Of a stretch of DNA of 64,000 bases, positions 61,164-64,000 are shown piece by piece (positions within the stretch are counted from its first letter, which is position 1; each line of letters opens with the position of its first letter). The stretch lies in assembly GCA_052117605.1 (NCBI GenBank), contig JBQKIT010000012.1; one strand, 5' to 3'. This stretch comes from CAG-791 sp000431495. Its GTDB lineage: Bacteria; Bacillota; Clostridia; Lachnospirales; Lachnospiraceae. The position numbers were made by a program, and so were the translations under genes. Below the pieces are notes generated by a model that worked only from the letters and a program-made list of their open reading frames with translations, was not told the origin of the DNA and did no database searches.

Positions 61164-61577
61164 ATGAGAGACAGTAACTGCATTTTCTGTAAGATTGCAA
61201 ATGGGGAGATACCTTCCGGAACAATTTATGAGGATGAGAAATTCCGGGTTATTCTGGATCTTGGTCCGGCGACCAGAGGACATGCATTGATTCTTCCCAA
61301 GGAGCACTATGCAAATTTGTTTGAGATGCCGGAGGAGTTGGCTGCGGATGCCATGAAACTTGCGAAGAGAATCGCAGAGCTTCAGAAGAACAGGCTTCAT
61401 GCAGATGGACTGAACCTGGTTCAGAACAATGGCGCATCGGCAGGACAGACGGTAGAGCATTTCCATATTCATCTGATTCCGCGCTATGAGAATGATGGAC
61501 AGACCATTGGCTGGAAGCCCGGAGAACCGTCCGGGGAAGAACTGGAAGAAATCCGACGCGAGCTGACAGAAGACTGA
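61164..61577 (+). CDS. HIT-family nucleotide hydrolase
   Basis: A 137-residue histidine-triad protein: zinc-like start CIFCKIANGEIPS, LPKEHYANLFEM and the catalytic triad HFHIHLIPR. Acts on nucleotide phosphoramidates or dinucleotides; the substrate is unknown. ATG at 61164 follows AGAAAGGAAG. Only 18 bases separate it from fumA. Confidence 0.95.
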   Translation: MRDSNCIFCKIANGEIPSGTIYEDEKFRVILDLGPATRGHALILPKEHYANLFEMPEELAADAMKLAKRIAELQKNRLHADGLNLVQNNGASAGQTVEHFHIHLIPRYENDGQTIGWKPGEPSGEELEEIRRELTED

Positions 61578-61595
61578 GAATATTGGAGTATCTTT

Positions 61596-62447
61596 ATGAG
61601 CGGTATACGGGAAATAGAAGTTTCACAGATCACAGAAGCTGTCAAAGATATGTGCATTGCTGCAAATTATGGATTGTCTGAGGATATGCAGGAAAGCCTG
61701 AAGAAAGCAGCATCACAGGAAACGTCTCCGTTGGGGACGCAGATCCTTGCTCAGCTGGAGGAGAATCTGGAAATTGCACGCACCGAACAGATTCCGATTT
61801 GTCAGGATACCGGCATGGCAATTGTTTTTCTGGAAATCGGGCAGGAGGTCCATTTTATCGGCGGTGATCTGACGGAAGCTGTGAATGAAGGCGTTCGCAG
61901 AGGCTATAAGGAAGGATATCTTCGTAAATCTGTTGTATCGGATCCCCTGCTCAGAGAGAACACAAGGGATAATACGCCGTCTGTCATTCATATGTCGATT
62001 GTGCCGGGAAGCCGGGTAAACATTACAGTTGCGCCGAAGGGATTTGGAAGTGAGAACATGAGCAGAGTATTTATGCTCAAACCGGCGGACGGGGAAGATG
62101 GAATCATCCGTTCTGTTGTGCAGGCAGTAAAAGAAGCTGGCCCGAATGCCTGCCCTCCTATGATTGTCGGCGTGGGAATCGGAGGAGATTTTGAAGAATG
62201 TGCACTGCTGGCGAAGAAAGCTCTTACCTTAAATACGCAGGAACATTCAGAACTTCCTCATGTGTGCAGACTGGAAAAGACGATTCTCGATGAACTGAAT
62301 CAGATTGGACTTGGACCCGCAGGATTTGGAGGACGTACAACGGCAATGAGCGTTCGGATTCTGACATATCCGACACATATTGCCGGACTTCCTGTGGCTG
62401 TAAATATCTGCTGCCATGTTAATCGTCATGAGAGCAGATGCATATAA
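61596..62447 (+). CDS. fumA: Class I fumarate hydratase, alpha subunit
   Basis: A 283-residue iron-sulfur hydratase subunit (TtdA/FumA alpha family): IPICQDTGMAIVFLEIG, TRDNTPSVIHMSIVPG and GPNACPPMIVGVGIGG; cysteines in CQDTG, NACPP and near ICCH would hold the 4Fe-4S cluster. Interconverts fumarate and malate (or acts on tartrate). The beta subunit follows. Confidence 0.92.
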   Translation: MSGIREIEVSQITEAVKDMCIAANYGLSEDMQESLKKAASQETSPLGTQILAQLEENLEIARTEQIPICQDTGMAIVFLEIGQEVHFIGGDLTEAVNEGVRRGYKEGYLRKSVVSDPLLRENTRDNTPSVIHMSIVPGSRVNITVAPKGFGSENMSRVFMLKPADGEDGIIRSVVQAVKEAGPNACPPMIVGVGIGGDFEECALLAKKALTLNTQEHSELPHVCRLEKTILDELNQIGLGPAGFGGRTTAMSVRILTYPTHIAGLPVAVNICCHVNRHESRCI

Positions 62448-62504
62448 GAAGTGGACGAACTTCTTAATGCTATGTCATTTTCCAAACGACAGGAGACCAG
62501 CAAC

Positions 62505-63059
62505 ATGGAAAAACACATTCAGGTTCCTTTTGATAAAGATACTGCAAGAACATTAAAGGCCGGAGATATGGTCTATTTAACCGGCACTGTTTATACCGCC
62601 AGGGATGCTGCTCATAAGAGGATGGACGAGGCCTTAAATGCCGGAGAAAAATTGCCTCTCGATCTGAAGGGAAACATTATTTACTATATGGGACCTTCTC
62701 CGGCAAGGGAAGGAGCCGTGATCGGAGCAGCAGGCCCGACTACAGCAAGCAGGATGGATAAGTATACACCACGGCTTCTTGATCTTGGAATGGGCGGAAT
62801 GATTGGAAAAGGAAAAAGATCTCCGGCTGTTCAGGATGCGATTATCAGAAATGAAGCGGTATATTTTGCTGCAATCGGCGGTGCGGGAGCGTTGCTGTCC
62901 AAGCATATAGTGTCATCGGAAATAATTGCATATGAGGATCTTGGGACAGAAGCAATTCGAAAACTTACCGTTGAGGACTTCCCTGCAATCGTAGTGATTG
63001 ATTCAAAAGGGGGGAATTTGTACCAGCTTGTTGAGAAAAGCACAACATCTTGTGATTGA
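62505..63059 (+). CDS. fumB: Class I fumarate hydratase, beta subunit
   Basis: A 184-residue subunit: LKAGDMVYLTGTVYTARDAAHKRM, IYYMGPSPAREG, GAAGPTTASRMDKYTP and GMIGKGKRSPAV are typical. Partner of the alpha subunit. ATG at 62505 with AGGAG nine bases before; an in-frame GTG 18 codons earlier is less likely. The -35 box of the tRNA promoter lies on its stop codon. Confidence 0.93.
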   Translation: MEKHIQVPFDKDTARTLKAGDMVYLTGTVYTARDAAHKRMDEALNAGEKLPLDLKGNIIYYMGPSPAREGAVIGAAGPTTASRMDKYTPRLLDLGMGGMIGKGKRSPAVQDAIIRNEAVYFAAIGGAGALLSKHIVSSEIIAYEDLGTEAIRKLTVEDFPAIVVIDSKGGNLYQLVEKSTTSCD

Positions 63060-63084
63060 CTTTTAATATGCCTGATTGTATAAT
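63056..63084 (+). promoter_or_regulatory. tRNA-Ser promoter
   Basis: TTGACT (63056-63061) and TATAAT (63079-63084), 17-base spacer, overlapping the fumB stop codon. Confidence 0.82.
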
Positions 63085-63157
63085 TGAGCATGCTCTCTCA
63101 AGAAGGGCTTCCCACTTGAAGAATAACTTGGCCAAGGAAACCTTGGAATCAGGCTTT

Positions 63158-63247
63158 GGAGAAATACTCAAGAGGCTGAAGAGGCGCCCCTGCTAAGGGT
63201 GTAGGTCGGTTAATACCGGCGCGCGGGTTCAAATCCCGCTTTCTCCG
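63158..63247 (+). tRNA. tRNA-Ser (anticodon GCU)
   Basis: Acceptor GGAGAAA/TTTCTCC with G discriminator; anticodon loop CTGCTAA with GCT; long variable arm as in serine tRNAs; T arm GCGGG-TTCAAAT-CCCGC. No CCA is encoded. Reads AGC/AGU codons. A CCAAGG/CCTTGG hairpin lies just upstream in the precursor (63133-63145). Confidence 0.95.
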
Positions 63248-63306
63248 CTTTGCAAGATGGATTCGGGAGACTGAATTCAAAGTTTTCAAAAATTTGAAAA
63301 AACTAC

Positions 63307-63335
63307 TTGCAATTCGAAAACAGCGATGATACAAT
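63307..63335 (+). promoter_or_regulatory. rRNA promoter P1
   Basis: TTGCAA (63307-63312) and TACAAT (63330-63335) with a 17-base spacer. Confidence 0.65.
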
Positions 63336-63422
63336 ACGATTCGCTGTTCGAGAGAACAGGATCTCACAAGACAATAACTTCTCATGGATCTGAATTGATT
63401 TTCAAGAAAATGAAAAAAGTTG

Positions 63423-63451
63423 TTGACAAGAAAGAGATCACATGATATTCT
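63423..63451 (+). promoter_or_regulatory. rRNA promoter P2
   Basis: TTGACA (63423-63428) and TATTCT (63446-63451) with a 17-base spacer, 116 bases after P1. Tandem promoters are usual for rrn operons. Confidence 0.75.
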
Positions 63452-63791
63452 ATCAGAGTTGCTGCTGAGAAACACGAAGCAACAACGAAGACCTGCCAGG
63501 CAGGGACACATCGAAAGATGTGATGAAAATTCTCAATCAAATAGTGACAATCAAATAGAAATGCAACCCTGAAGATTCCAGATCTTCTACGGAAGATCAG
63601 AAGATTCAGAACATTCCTAGCGAAATGTTCAGCCATCATGAGCATCCGGAAGGATGAAGGAGATGGCAGCGAACAAACCAAGTAAACAAGGTTAACTTAC
63701 GAGAAAACGCAACGTTTTATTGTGAGACGAGTTTGAACGAGTTTGTTAAAGAAAAGGATGAAGCATCACCTGAGGGTGATGAATCAACATT
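63452..63791 (+). other. rRNA leader
   Basis: A 340-base leader without a supported gene. It has hairpins at 63581-63598 (GATCTTC/GAAGATC, TACG loop), 63610-63631 (GAACATT/AATGTTC) and 63766-63783 (CATCACC/GGTGATG), likely processing or antitermination structures. No clear boxA was found. Confidence 0.6.

Positions 63792-64000
<209 letters not shown>

Overview
The window looks like part of a Lachnospiraceae-type (Clostridia, Bacillota) chromosome spanning the replication origin. The evidence is the gyrA/gyrB/recF/yaaA/dnaN/dnaA | rpmH/rnpA/yidD/yidC/khpB/mnmE/mnmG/rsmG/parA/parB order, strong AGGAGG-type ribosome sites, a gram-positive Tad pilus locus, DUF3881 and DUF4446 proteins, and the first ~209 bases of a 16S rRNA gene with a clostridial helix-6/V1 region. 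The species cannot be named from the sequence alone. No transposase, prophage or CRISPR array was seen.

Layout. 1-7400 (mostly minus strand) is accessory: a manganese exporter cut by the window edge, a large XRE-like regulator with an 11-G tract inside its probable promoter spacer, an AGE-family sugar isomerase, a solute-binding lipoprotein without permeases, and two overlapping serine hydrolases of beta-lactamase fold. A CPA2 cation/proton antiporter (+) follows. From 8.9 to 16.6 kb a minus-strand cluster carries pxpB, pxpC, a D-amino-acid transaminase (with its own promoter and a terminator in its leader), DUF1445, pxpA, DUF4392, alanine racemase and a CDF-like transporter. Together these look like a D-glutamate / D-alanine / 5-oxoproline salvage unit.

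16.6-30 kb is the left arm of the origin: DUF3881, serS, DUF4446, parB, parA, rsmG, mnmG, a U32-like protein, mnmE, khpB, yidC, yidD, rnpA and rpmH, all leaving oriC leftwards. Two parS sites are present; one sits at the exact centre of a 56-bp perfect palindrome. oriC with at least five perfect DnaA boxes lies at 30.27-30.60 kb. The right arm (30.6-40 kb) holds dnaA, dnaN, yaaA, recF, gyrB, gyrA and a DNA glycosylase translationally coupled to gyrA.

40-51 kb holds a CsoR-copA copper module with twin operators, rfbD, a DUF212 membrane protein, a DUF3048 lipoprotein, a D-Ala-D-Ala carboxypeptidase, trxA, trmB and ftsH. 51.5-61.1 kb is a complete gram-positive Tad/Flp pilus operon with unusual extracytoplasmic modules in two components. 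The window ends with a HIT hydrolase, a two-subunit class I fumarase, tRNA-Ser(GCU), tandem rRNA promoters and the start of an rRNA operon.
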